From: Alphaproteobacteria bacterium
Lineage (GTDB): Bacteria > Pseudomonadota > Alphaproteobacteria > UBA7887
DNA: 64,000 bases
NCBI GenBank assembly: GCA_030739735.1
Contig: JASLYQ010000006.1
Span: 41,786-105,785 of the forward strand
Reading direction: 5' to 3'
Shown: positions 49,286 to 58,358 of the stretch, piece after piece
How the letters are laid out: each line of letters begins with the position of its first letter
How positions within the stretch are numbered: position 1 is the stretch's first letter
The notes under the pieces: generated by a model
Told to the model about the DNA's origin: nothing
The model's input: only the letters and a program-made list of their open reading frames with translations
Databases searched by the model: none
Program-made: the position numbers and the translations under genes

Positions 49286-50563
49286 ATGTCTAAGGACGAT
49301 CTAGCGGCGCGTGCGCTGGCACTAGACTGGCTGGCCGCCGTGCTGCACCAGGCCCGCCCGCTCGACGAGGCGATGGCGACAGTGCCCGGCGACATGACAG
49401 TGCGGGATCGCGCTTTTGCCCAGCTACTCACACGAACGGTACTGCGACGCCTCGGGCAGATTGACGATCTGCTGGGTCGGTGCATTGAGCGACCGCTGCC
49501 AAAAGGTGCCTGGCTGTCCCAGTTAATCCTGCGGCTCGGCGCCGCACAGCTTCTTTTTCTCGACACGCCACCTCACGCCGCTGTTGACACCGCTGTGCGC
49601 CTTGCCAAGCAGCGTTCCGGTCGTTACCAAAAAGTAATTAACGCAGTTTTGCGCAGACTTGGGCGCGAAGGCAAGGCCTGGAGAGAGGCCCAGGATGCGG
49701 CGCGGTTGAACACGCCGGACTGGCTTTGGCAGTCCTGGTCCACGGCCTATGGTGAGGATATCGCCCGGGCCATCGCGGCCAGCCATCTGACGGAGCCCCC
49801 GCTCGATATCAGTGCCACGGTTGACTGTGCCGAAGCGCTTGCCGCGACTGTACTTCCGACCGGTACCTTTCGTCGCATAGGTGGCGGCCGTATCGTCGAT
49901 CTGCCGGGCTTTGCGGCAGGCGAGTGGTGGGTGCAGGATGCAGCCGCAGCCCTGCCCGCGCGCTTGCTCGGATCTGTGTCGGGCCGCCATGTCATCGACC
50001 TCTGTGCCGCGCCCGGCGGCAAGACCGCTCAGCTCGCCGCCGCTGGTGCCACGGTCAGCGCTGTCGATCACGCCCCGACCCGTCTCGCACGCCTGACTCA
50101 GAATCTGGACCGCCTGGGCCTCTCGGCGGCGGTGATAGAGGCAGATGCGGCGACGTGGCAGCCAGAAAAAACCGCAAAATTTGTGTTGCTCGATGCCCCT
50201 TGTTCCGCAACCGGAACAATCCGACGGCACCCTGATATTTCCCACCTCAAACGGCCTACCGATGTGCCTGTCGCCGCAGGGGTGCAGGCTCGCCTGCTGG
50301 CCAATGCGGTCGGCATGCTCGCGCCCGGCGGAACTCTGATCTATGCGGTCTGCTCGCTGCAATCCGAGGAAGGTCCGGCCCAAATCGAGCCGCTGCTGGC
50401 GAAGGACACAGCGCTTGAAAGGGTGCCAATCGCGGCAACCGAGATTGGCGGCCTTGGAGAGCTGATCGACCCTAACGGTGACCTACGCAGTTTGCCCTGT
50501 CACCTTGCCGATCTGGGTGGCCTCGATGGCTTTTACGCCGCACGCTTGCGGCGGAAAACTTAA
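49286..50563 (+). CDS. rsmB: RsmB-type 16S rRNA (cytosine-C5) methyltransferase
   Basis: A 425-residue Fmu/RsmB protein. The N-terminal NusB-like RNA-binding part (ALDWLAAVLHQARPLDEAM...QLILRLGAAQLLFLDTPPHAAVDTAVRLAK) is followed by the methyltransferase domain with VIDLCAAPGGKTAQLAA, LLDAPCSATGTIRRHPDI and the second catalytic Cys in LIYAVCSLQSEEG. RsmB modifies C967 of 16S rRNA in E. coli. It lies 18 bp before rpe, a common pairing in alphaproteobacteria. Confidence 0.92.
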   Translation: MSKDDLAARALALDWLAAVLHQARPLDEAMATVPGDMTVRDRAFAQLLTRTVLRRLGQIDDLLGRCIERPLPKGAWLSQLILRLGAAQLLFLDTPPHAAVDTAVRLAKQRSGRYQKVINAVLRRLGREGKAWREAQDAARLNTPDWLWQSWSTAYGEDIARAIAASHLTEPPLDISATVDCAEALAATVLPTGTFRRIGGGRIVDLPGFAAGEWWVQDAAAALPARLLGSVSGRHVIDLCAAPGGKTAQLAAAGATVSAVDHAPTRLARLTQNLDRLGLSAAVIEADAATWQPEKTAKFVLLDAPCSATGTIRRHPDISHLKRPTDVPVAAGVQARLLANAVGMLAPGGTLIYAVCSLQSEEGPAQIEPLLAKDTALERVPIAATEIGGLGELIDPNGDLRSLPCHLADLGGLDGFYAARLRRKT

Positions 50564-50581
50564 CCTGTTACTTCAACTGCT

Positions 50582-51241
50582 ATGCAACAGCCGGTGCGCA
50601 TAGCGCCATCCATTCTGGCATCCGATTTCGCCCGCCTCGGCGAGGAGGTACGGGCGATCGAGGCTGCCGGGGCTGATTTCATCCATGTCGACGTCATGGA
50701 CGGCCATTTCGTGCCGAACCTGACCATCGGATCGGGTGTTGTAGCGGCGCTCAGATCCCATTCTGCCCGGCCCTTTGATGCTCATCTGATGATCTCGCCT
50801 GTCGATCCCTACCTTGACGAGTTTGCCACGGCCGGCGCCGATATTATCACCGTGCAGGCCGAGGCTGGCCCCCATCTGCATCGCAGCGTTCAGCGAGTGC
50901 GCGGGCTCGGCAAGCACTGCGGTGTGGCGCTGAATCCGGCCACGCCGGTTGCCGCGATCGAGGAGGTGATTGACGACCTCGATCTGGTGTTGGTGATGAC
51001 TGTCGATCCCGGGTTCGGCGGTCAGAGCTTTCTCACCGGCCAGCTGGATAAGGTGCGCCGACTGCGCGCCATGATCGATGAAAGCGGCCGCGCCATCGAT
51101 TTGCAGGTCGACGGCGGCATTAATTTCAACACTGCGCCACAGGCGATTGAGGCCGGCGCAGACATACTCGTTGCTGGGACCGCCGTCTTCCGTGGTGGCC
51201 CGGAAGCCTACGCCAACAATATCCGTAGGTTGCGCGGATGA
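50582..51241 (+). CDS. rpe: Ribulose-phosphate 3-epimerase
   Basis: Interconverts ribulose- and xylulose-5-phosphate in the pentose phosphate pathway. The 219-residue TIM barrel has IAPSILASDFARLGEEV, DFIHVDVMDGHFVPNLTIG with metal ligands, VLVMTVDPGFGGQSFL and DLQVDGGINFNTAPQAIEAGAD. Its stop overlaps the heparinase-like gene by four bases (ATGA). Confidence 0.97.
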   Translation: MQQPVRIAPSILASDFARLGEEVRAIEAAGADFIHVDVMDGHFVPNLTIGSGVVAALRSHSARPFDAHLMISPVDPYLDEFATAGADIITVQAEAGPHLHRSVQRVRGLGKHCGVALNPATPVAAIEEVIDDLDLVLVMTVDPGFGGQSFLTGQLDKVRRLRAMIDESGRAIDLQVDGGINFNTAPQAIEAGADILVAGTAVFRGGPEAYANNIRRLRG

Positions 51242-52932
51242 GTAACGGTGGTGGCCTGCTCGGCACGTTCAGTGGCGTTGGCTCAGCTGTAGCGGCGAGA
51301 AGTGAGCATCATGCCGCGCGGCCCCGATTGTCGGCAGGCGCGCTGCTTTACGGCAATCCGCTTTATCCCCTGACTTTACTGGGCCCGGTGCCTGAGCGGT
51401 TGGCTTTACAACCCGTCTCTGGCTTCCTCGGCGAGGTCGAAATCGGCGATCGCCTGTTCCAGGGCCAGTATCGCTTTGCTGGCCATGAGGTAGGTGCCCC
51501 GAAACTTCCCTTGTGGCTGCCGCCCGGCGCCCCGGATGCCTGGCTTGAGGATATGCATGGCTTCGAATGGCTGCGCGATCTAGCCGCGGCGAGGGGCGAG
51601 ACCGCTCGCCGCCACGGCCGCATTGTGCTGGCCAACTGGATCGCAGTCTGCGGCCACTGGCGAGCTACTGTCTGGCGCGCCGATGTGCTGGGGCGCCGTA
51701 TCGCCTCGTGGACACTGGCAGCCGGCTTTCTGCTGCGTGGCGCCGAGCCGGCTTGGAGGCGCAGCTTTTTATCTAGCCTCGCCATGCAGACGCGGCATCT
51801 TGCGCGCATCGCTTCGCGTGAGGCCACAGGTGCCGCGCGCATCGCAGCTATTCGTGGTCTGCTCTATGGTGGCCTTTGCTTCGGGCCCAACGAGAGGCGC
51901 ACCGCAGCGGCCATCCGTCTGCTGATCCGCGAATGCCGCCGTCAAGTACTGGCGGACGGTGGGCACCGGTCACGCTCGCCGCGGCTGTTGCGTGCTGTCC
52001 TCGCTGACCTCGCCGATTGTCGTGGCTTGCTTCTGGCCGCTAACCGGGTACCGCCTGAGGGCCTGACCCGCGCCATCGATCGCATCGCGCCGATGCTGCG
52101 TGCCCTTTGCCATGGAGATGGCTCGCTCGCCGCCTTCAACGACGCCGGTGAGGGCGATGCGGACGCAGTGACTACCGCCTTGACCATGGCGGCGGCCCCG
52201 GGGCGGGCTCAAGCCAATGCGCCGCATATGGGTTTTCAGCGCCTTAGCGCCGGTGAGACCACGGTGATCGTGGACAGCGCTCGCCCCCAGCCCGGCTTGC
52301 AGACCGCCCATGCCGGCAGCCTGGCTCTTGAGATGAGCGTTGGCAGCCACCGCCTTGTGGTCAACTGCGGTCCTCATCGTGGCCGCGACGACGCATGGGC
52401 AGGTGCGTTGCGCAGCACGGCGGCCCATTCTACCCTGGTGATTGCCGATACCAACTCGGCACAGCTTGGTAACGAGGGTGGCTTCCTTGCTGACAGTGCC
52501 AGAGTAGTCTGCGAGCGCCGTGAAGGCGATGGCGCCACTTGGCTCGATCTCTGCGACGACGGCTATGTTGCACGATTCGGCGTGGTTCATCGCCGCCGCC
52601 TGTATCTTGGCGAGGGCGGATACGATCTGCGGGGCGAGGATCTCCTGACGCCCTCCGGCACGATGGCCGAGCCGCGCCCCTTTGCCGTTCGGTTCCATTT
52701 GCATCCGAGCGTTCAGGCATCTTTGGTAATGCACGGACGAGCAGTCTTGCTGCGTCTGCCCGACGGCAGCGGCTGGCAATTGCGTGTGGTGGGCGGCAGC
52801 CTGGCGCTCAATCCGAGCGTTTACTTCGACTGTGACGGCGAGCGACGGCGTAGCGAGCAGGCGGTGATCGTCGGTGTCTGTACTAACGAAGGAGCCACGG
52901 TCAAATGGGCGATTCGCCGGGTTGCAAACTAG
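51238..52932 (+). CDS. Heparinase II/III family protein
   Basis: A 564-residue protein. The N-terminal half has the helical toroid typical of the family (HGFEWLRDLAAARGETARRHGR, NWIAVCGHW, LFYGGLCFGPNE-like segment), and the C-terminal half the heparinase II/III beta-domain with FQRLSAGETTVIVDSARP, GSLALEMSVGSHRLVVNCG, HSTLVIADTNSAQL and HRRRLYLGEGGYDLRGED. In alphaproteobacteria the gene usually stands between rpe and purH; a glycan-lyase-like role is presumed but unproven. Here purH is missing and a sugar aminotransferase overlaps its 3' end by 28 bp. Confidence 0.88.
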   Translation: MSNGGGLLGTFSGVGSAVAARSEHHAARPRLSAGALLYGNPLYPLTLLGPVPERLALQPVSGFLGEVEIGDRLFQGQYRFAGHEVGAPKLPLWLPPGAPDAWLEDMHGFEWLRDLAAARGETARRHGRIVLANWIAVCGHWRATVWRADVLGRRIASWTLAAGFLLRGAEPAWRRSFLSSLAMQTRHLARIASREATGAARIAAIRGLLYGGLCFGPNERRTAAAIRLLIRECRRQVLADGGHRSRSPRLLRAVLADLADCRGLLLAANRVPPEGLTRAIDRIAPMLRALCHGDGSLAAFNDAGEGDADAVTTALTMAAAPGRAQANAPHMGFQRLSAGETTVIVDSARPQPGLQTAHAGSLALEMSVGSHRLVVNCGPHRGRDDAWAGALRSTAAHSTLVIADTNSAQLGNEGGFLADSARVVCERREGDGATWLDLCDDGYVARFGVVHRRRLYLGEGGYDLRGEDLLTPSGTMAEPRPFAVRFHLHPSVQASLVMHGRAVLLRLPDGSGWQLRVVGGSLALNPSVYFDCDGERRRSEQAVIVGVCTNEGATVKWAIRRVAN

Positions 52933-54128
52933 ACAGCGTACACTCGCTGCCCTATGGGCGGCAGCACATAGACGATGACGATATCGACGCGGTCGTCTCG
53001 GTACTGCGCGGCGACTGGCTGACGGCTGGGCCCGCCGTAGCGGCATTTGAGACCGCACTGGGGGAGGCGGTCGGCGCGCCTTTCGCGGTGGCATGTTCCA
53101 GTGGTACCGCTGCCCTTCACCTAGCGGCATTGGCTTGCGGTGTACAGCCCGGTGATTACGTGGTTGTGCCCAGCCTTACTTTTCTGGCGACGGCCAATGC
53201 ACCGCACCACGCCGGTGCCGAGATCATCTTTGCGGATGCGGATGCGGACAGTGGCCTGATGACGGCGACAGCACTCGACCAGGCCCTGGCCGGGGCCGAG
53301 GGGCGGCGGATTGTCGCGGCGATGCCTGTGCATCTCAACGGTCAGTGCTGCGATCTCGAAGCCATTGCCGATATCTGTCGTCAGCATAAAATCACCGTCA
53401 TTCATGATGCCGCCCATTCTCTTGGCACCGAATACGACAGCAAGAGGGTAGGAAGCGACGGTAGCCTACACGCCTTCTCGTTTCACCCCGTGAAAATCGT
53501 GGCGATGGGTGAAGGTGGGGCGGTGACTACAGACGATGCAGCACTGGCCCAGACCATGAGAAATATGCGCAACCACGGCATGACTAGGGAGCCCCGCCGT
53601 TTCGTAAACCCTGAGTTTGCCTTCGGCATCGATGGACAGGCTAATCCCTGGTATTACGAGATGTCCGCACCCGGGTTTAATTACCGCGCTAGCGACCTAC
53701 ATTGTGCTTTAGGTGCAAGCCAGCTAGTGAAGCTCAGCCGGTTTGTCGCTCGCCGCCGAGAGCTAGCCGATCACTACGATTCTGTGATCGGCAGCTTTGC
53801 TCCGGTCGTGATGCCCGTCTCGCGGGTTGAGGGCTGCCATCCCGCTTGGCATCTTTATGTGGTGCTAATCGATTTTGCGGCGGTCGGCAAGGATCGCGCT
53901 ACCGTCATGCGGGAGTTGAAGGCTCGGAGCATCGGCACTATGGTTCATTATCTGCCGGTCCACCGCCAACCATACTATCGAAAGCGCTATGGTGAGGTGA
54001 GTCTGCCCGGCGCTATGCGATATTACGAACGGGCTCTGAGCCTGCCGTTGTTTCCCGAGATGCGCGATGATGACGTCGAGCGGGTGCTTTCGATTCTGGC
54101 GGAGGTGCTCGGGATCAGGATGGGGTGA
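52905..54128 (+). CDS. DegT/DnrJ/EryC1/StrS-family sugar aminotransferase (PseC-like)
   Basis: A 407-residue PLP enzyme that transfers an amino group to a keto-sugar nucleotide. The N-terminus LPYGRQHIDDDDIDAVVSVLRGDWLTAGPAV is closest to PseC. ACSSGTAALHLAALACGV, VIHDAAHSLGTEYD and SFHPVKIVAMGEGGAVTTDD, with the PLP Lys at about residue 197, follow. PseC makes a pseudaminic-acid precursor, but no other pse genes are in the window, so the product is open. The ATG has AAGGAG upstream. It overlaps the heparinase-like gene and converges with a glycosyltransferase. Confidence 0.85.
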   Translation: MGDSPGCKLDSVHSLPYGRQHIDDDDIDAVVSVLRGDWLTAGPAVAAFETALGEAVGAPFAVACSSGTAALHLAALACGVQPGDYVVVPSLTFLATANAPHHAGAEIIFADADADSGLMTATALDQALAGAEGRRIVAAMPVHLNGQCCDLEAIADICRQHKITVIHDAAHSLGTEYDSKRVGSDGSLHAFSFHPVKIVAMGEGGAVTTDDAALAQTMRNMRNHGMTREPRRFVNPEFAFGIDGQANPWYYEMSAPGFNYRASDLHCALGASQLVKLSRFVARRRELADHYDSVIGSFAPVVMPVSRVEGCHPAWHLYVVLIDFAAVGKDRATVMRELKARSIGTMVHYLPVHRQPYYRKRYGEVSLPGAMRYYERALSLPLFPEMRDDDVERVLSILAEVLGIRMG

Positions 54129-55251
54129 GGCCGAGTAGCCGCAGTTGCCGATCTATGACGATGTTCTCGTCATAGAGCTCCCGCGCCCTATGCAGGCCTG
54201 CAGTGCCAAAATTTTTGCGCAATGCCGGGTCACGAGCAAGGATGCCAAGCGCTGCTGCAAGCGCCTTGGTGTCGTCAATGGGAACCAGGAATCCGGTCTC
54301 CTCATGCGCAACTTCCTCACGGCTGCCACGCACGTTGGTCGCCACCACGGGTAAAGCTGTCATCATGGCCTCGATGATGGAGCGTGGCATGCCTTCGCGA
54401 TGCGACGGCAAAGTAAAGATATCGGCAGCCCGAAGAAGCATCTCGATATCGGTTCGATAGCCAAGCATATGCAGGCGTGAGCCAAGATCAGGATCGTCGC
54501 GTGCCCGATCTATCGCGTCGTCGATGTTTTGTGCATGTTCTGTTGTCAGGCGATCGCCAATCACCCATAAATGCGCGTCGACATGGCACATGGCGTCGAG
54601 TAGTTCACGATAGCCCTTCTCCGCCACCAACCGGCCTATCATTACCACAACCACTGCATTGGCTGGTGTGTCGTGCCGGGCACGCACTTGGATCCTTTCC
54701 GCTGGATTTGTGCTCGGACGAAACAGCGAAATATCTACGCCATTGCCGATCGCCTCGATCACTCCCGTGCGGCATAGCCTCAATCGCCGGGCAGTTGCCG
54801 CATCCTCTTCGGCTTGCGTGAAAAGCACATCGGTGCAACGCCCGCCAAACCACTCCAGAGCGACATAGGCGGCGCGCTTCCAGGCTGGCATGCGATCGTG
54901 AAAATAGAAGCCGTGGGCGGTATAGACGACACGCGGCACGCGCTCGTGACATGCGGCGAGCCGACCGATCAGAGCCGCAACCGGCGTATGTACATGCACT
55001 ATGTCAAAAGCCTCGCGCCGCAATAGCGCGCGCAATGACCGGTAGGCGGTAAGATGGTCACGCGGTCGCAACAGGCCGCGTGAGAACGGTATGGCTTCGA
55101 CGTGTATGCCTTCGTCGCGCACTTGCGCTGCCAGGGGGCCGTCGGCGCAGGCTGCGACCACCTCGTGGCCGGCGCTACCTAGGCTGCGGATTAGCGGCAT
55201 GAGGAAATGGTAGAGCGTGAAATCGACCGCGCAAAGCTGAAGGATTTTCAT
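54115..55251 (-). CDS. Glycosyltransferase family 4 protein
   Basis: A 378-residue GT-B glycosyltransferase. The N-terminus MKILQLCAVDFTLYHFLMPLIRSL and FDIVHVHTPVAALIGRLAA are typical of GT4. The C-terminal donor domain has VVVMIGRLVAEKGYRELLDAM and LPSHREGMPRSIIEAMMTALPVVATNVRGSREEV with the EX7E pair. I start at the ATG at 55251 in a frame open to 55341. Donor and acceptor are unknown; the surroundings suggest surface polysaccharide. Confidence 0.88.
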   Translation of the reverse strand: MKILQLCAVDFTLYHFLMPLIRSLGSAGHEVVAACADGPLAAQVRDEGIHVEAIPFSRGLLRPRDHLTAYRSLRALLRREAFDIVHVHTPVAALIGRLAACHERVPRVVYTAHGFYFHDRMPAWKRAAYVALEWFGGRCTDVLFTQAEEDAATARRLRLCRTGVIEAIGNGVDISLFRPSTNPAERIQVRARHDTPANAVVVVMIGRLVAEKGYRELLDAMCHVDAHLWVIGDRLTTEHAQNIDDAIDRARDDPDLGSRLHMLGYRTDIEMLLRAADIFTLPSHREGMPRSIIEAMMTALPVVATNVRGSREEVAHEETGFLVPIDDTKALAAALGILARDPALRKNFGTAGLHRARELYDENIVIDRQLRLLGLTPS

Positions 55252-55261
55252 GGTAGTTATC

Positions 55262-57148
55262 CTATGCCTCGCCGTGCCGCTCGTACCAGGCTTGGAAAGC
55301 GACGAGCGTCCACAAGGCTTCGGAGGTATCGCGCCGGCCACCCTTCAGGGCATCGTACCAGGCGGCGGGAAGCTCGGGTCGAAACAGGCCTTGCGTAGCC
55401 AGATGGGTTGGATCTATGGCCCGCCGTGTTAGGTCGGCAAGCTGGCCTGTCAGCCAGCTTGCGATGGGCATCTCGAATCCCTTCTTGGGGCGTGCGAAGA
55501 CACTGGGCGGCAATCGGTCGGCAAAGGCTTGTCGTAAGGCGATCTTGCCCGTCCGCGCACCGAGCTTTAGTCGACTGGGTAAGGCTGCGGCAAAGCCCAC
55601 AAGGCGATGGTCAAGAAAAGGGCAGCGGACCTCAAGGCCATTCGCCATGCTCATGCGATCGACCTTGACCAGCATGTCGCTCGGGAGACCGAGGGCGATA
55701 TCCGCGGCTAGCATGGCGTTGACGGGGTCTGTCTGTCCGGAGTCTTGGCGCAGGTCATAAATCATGGCTTCGAGCGATGGTGCCTCTGCAGGCACGACCA
55801 GCAGCGCATCAAGGGCATCGTCGTGGAGTAGGCGGTTGAAACCGGCCTGCCGGGCCACGACATCCTTGCCGGCATGAGCCACGAAGCGCCGCAGGCGCCG
55901 CGCAGCTTCCAGAGTCCGGTGGCTTTTTGACTCCGGCAGGTGTGCGACAAGTGGCTCGATCAGGCCGTGGCGGACCATACTAGGTAGGCTGCGATAGAGG
56001 TTGGCATAGCGCTCCGCACGATATTTTCGATAGCCACCGAACACTTCATCGGCACCATCGCCCGACAAGGCTACGGTTACTGAGCGGCGGGTGGCCTGGG
56101 CCAGGAGGTAGCTCGGCACAGCGGAGGAATCCGCAAAAGGCTCGTCGAGGCCGTCGAAGACGGAGTCGAGCGCCGCTAGGGCGTCGTCGGGTCCGATACT
56201 AACTTCCGTATGCAAGCAGCCGAGGTGTTCGGCTACTATGCGCGCTGCGGGCCGTTCCTCGAAATAGGCCGCGGCGCCCTCGAAGCCGACGGTGAAGCTC
56301 TCGACCCGCCCGCCGAGCCGCGCCATCGAGGCCGCAACCAGGGCGGAATCGATACCGCCGGAAAGAAAAACGCCAAGCGGCACGTCTGCTATCAGACGGG
56401 CTTCGACAGCGGCATCGAAGCGCTCGCGCAGCTCGGCCAAAGCCACCCTGTCACTCTCTGGCGTAGGCTGTCGTTGCTCGGCGAGATCGTACCAGCGCTT
56501 GCTGCGGGTGCCCTCGGCATCGTGGCGCAGCAGGTGGCCCGGTGGCAGTCGCTGTACGCCAGGGCGGATCGACCAAGGGTCGGGTAGATAGCGCAGCGTA
56601 AACAGGAGACGAAGCGCCGCCGGATCAATACCGCCATTGCCACGCAGCCGGTCGAGCGCCACGAGGTCGGAGGCGAAGGATAGTACGCCGGCGTCTTCAG
56701 CGTATAGCAGGGGTTTCTGGCCGAAACGGTCACGCGCCAAGATTAGGCAGCCAGCGTCTGCATCCCATAGTGCGAAGGCGAACATGCCGACAAGGCGCGC
56801 TAGCACGTCCTCACCCCAATGACGCCATCCGGCCAACAGCACTTCGGTGTCGGAGCGGCTACGGAAGGCGATGCCCGCCGCTTCCAGTTGCTCGCGCAGG
56901 GCGGCGAAATTGTAGATCTCGCCATTGTAGCTGCCGACTAGGCCATGCGCCGCCATCGGTTGGCCGGCGGCGGCGCTGAGGTCGATGACCGACAGCCTGG
57001 TGTGGCCGAGGGCGCAACGGTTGTCATGCCAAGTACCGCTGGCGTCGGGGCCGCGCGGGGCGAGTCGCGCGACGGCGGCGTCGAGCTTCGGCGCCATCGC
57101 CTCTGCGTCCAGCCCGGCCAGCCTCACCACACCCGCAATGCCGCACAT
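55262..57148 (-). CDS. Glutamine-hydrolysing asparagine synthetase-like amidotransferase
   Basis: A 628-residue AsnB-type enzyme. Met-Cys-Gly-Ile-Ala at the start gives the Cys2 nucleophile of the glutaminase domain, with PRGPDASGTWHDNRCALGHTRLSVID and YNGEIYNF. The synthetase domain has the PP-loop VPLGVFLSGGIDSALVAAS (about 250-268) and ALSGDGADEVFGGYRKY. In glycan clusters such proteins amidate sugar acids or make asparagine; which applies cannot be seen. It overlaps the preceding glycosyltransferase by one base (TGATG). Confidence 0.9.
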   Translation of the reverse strand: MCGIAGVVRLAGLDAEAMAPKLDAAVARLAPRGPDASGTWHDNRCALGHTRLSVIDLSAAAGQPMAAHGLVGSYNGEIYNFAALREQLEAAGIAFRSRSDTEVLLAGWRHWGEDVLARLVGMFAFALWDADAGCLILARDRFGQKPLLYAEDAGVLSFASDLVALDRLRGNGGIDPAALRLLFTLRYLPDPWSIRPGVQRLPPGHLLRHDAEGTRSKRWYDLAEQRQPTPESDRVALAELRERFDAAVEARLIADVPLGVFLSGGIDSALVAASMARLGGRVESFTVGFEGAAAYFEERPAARIVAEHLGCLHTEVSIGPDDALAALDSVFDGLDEPFADSSAVPSYLLAQATRRSVTVALSGDGADEVFGGYRKYRAERYANLYRSLPSMVRHGLIEPLVAHLPESKSHRTLEAARRLRRFVAHAGKDVVARQAGFNRLLHDDALDALLVVPAEAPSLEAMIYDLRQDSGQTDPVNAMLAADIALGLPSDMLVKVDRMSMANGLEVRCPFLDHRLVGFAAALPSRLKLGARTGKIALRQAFADRLPPSVFARPKKGFEMPIASWLTGQLADLTRRAIDPTHLATQGLFRPELPAAWYDALKGGRRDTSEALWTLVAFQAWYERHGEA

Positions 57149-58281
57149 CAGACGCCGATCCCGTGCAGGGCGTTGAAGCTGGCGACCATGCGCGGCACCG
57201 AGAATTCCTGCTCTATGCGGGCGCGGGCGCGTACGCCGAGGGCTGCAGCGTCGTCATCGAGTAGCGCGCGTACCGCAGCGGCCAGCGCAGACGGGTCGCG
57301 TGGCGGCACTAGGTGGCCACAATCGCCGACAATGCGCGCCGCATCGCCGACCTCCGTTGCTACCGCAGGCAGGCCGCAGGCCATGCCCTCGGCGATGGTG
57401 TTGGAGAAGCCCTCGCCGAAGGCCGAACTCGAGACCACGACATCGCAGGCGGCGAGCAGGCGTGGCACGTCGTCGCGACGGCCCAGCGTGACTAGGCGCT
57501 CGACCTTACCGAGCCCCTGGGTTCCCTCGCCGATGGCCAAGGCCTGGACGCCGTCGAGTCGGTCAAGGGCCTGGATGAAGGTTAGATAATCCTTCATCGG
57601 ATCTACGCGGGCAACGATAGCAATGAGCGGTGTGTTGGCATCAAGACCGTAATCGTTGCGCACCGCGGCGCGCGCCTCCGCATCGGGCCGAAAGCGCTCG
57701 GTGTCGATGCCATTCTCGATGACCGCGAAACGGTCTGGTCGATAACCCAGCAATACGTGGGCGCGGCGCCCGGCCTCGGAATTAGCGACGATGGTGCTTG
57801 GTAGGCGCGACAGCCTGGCGCAGTGGCTCATGACGCGTTTGAGCGTCGGGCGGTAGCGTCCTATATCAAGATCGGAGCAGCGCACGCCCCAGACCAGCTG
57901 GGTCGAACGGTAGCGCCCTGCGAATAGCCAGGCGACGGTGGCCAGTAGGTTGGCATGATACATCCAACATTGCAGCACCGCCGGGCGCGTGTGCCGGATC
58001 AGCCGCGCCAGCGCCAGCGGCGCCAGCAGCGAGCCTTGGCCGCGGCGCATGCCGAGGTCGAGGGTTGCCACGCCGGCATCGGCCAGGCGCTGACGGTGCA
58101 CGCCGCCGGGAATCAGGCTGGCTACCACCACCGCGATGCCGGCGCGGTGGTTGGCCAGCGCCAGGTTGACCAGCTGCGCCTCGGCGCCCCCCGTGTGCAG
58201 GCCGGTGATGACATGCAACACGCCGCGGCTGAGGTCGGGCAGGGGCAAGTGGCTGTCGCTGGTTTGCGTTTGTGGCATCAT
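57148..58281 (-). CDS. Glycosyltransferase family 4 protein
   Basis: A 377-residue GT-B enzyme. VLHVITGLHTGGAEAQLVNLALAN is a classic GT4 start, VWGVRCSDLDIGRYR follows, and the donor domain has AIVARVDPMKDYLTFIQALDRLDG and SSAFGEGFSNTIAEGMACGLPAVATEVGDAARIVGDCG. I start at MMPQTQTSD (58281); the frame opens at 58317. It is the first gene of the three-gene minus-strand run with asnB-like and the second glycosyltransferase. It diverges from a methyltransferase. Confidence 0.88.
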   Translation of the reverse strand: MMPQTQTSDSHLPLPDLSRGVLHVITGLHTGGAEAQLVNLALANHRAGIAVVVASLIPGGVHRQRLADAGVATLDLGMRRGQGSLLAPLALARLIRHTRPAVLQCWMYHANLLATVAWLFAGRYRSTQLVWGVRCSDLDIGRYRPTLKRVMSHCARLSRLPSTIVANSEAGRRAHVLLGYRPDRFAVIENGIDTERFRPDAEARAAVRNDYGLDANTPLIAIVARVDPMKDYLTFIQALDRLDGVQALAIGEGTQGLGKVERLVTLGRRDDVPRLLAACDVVVSSSAFGEGFSNTIAEGMACGLPAVATEVGDAARIVGDCGHLVPPRDPSALAAAVRALLDDDAAALGVRARARIEQEFSVPRMVASFNALHGIGV

Positions 58282-58358
58282 GGCGCTATCTGGGGGCAAC
58301 AGCGCGAACGATAACACGGGATGAGCAAAGATTGACTAACAGGTTGGCGTTGCGTCGT

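Noticed and set aside
52905..54128. Naming the aminotransferase pseC
   Set aside because: The N-terminus is PseC-like, but no other pseudaminic acid genes are in the window, so only a family-level name is justified.
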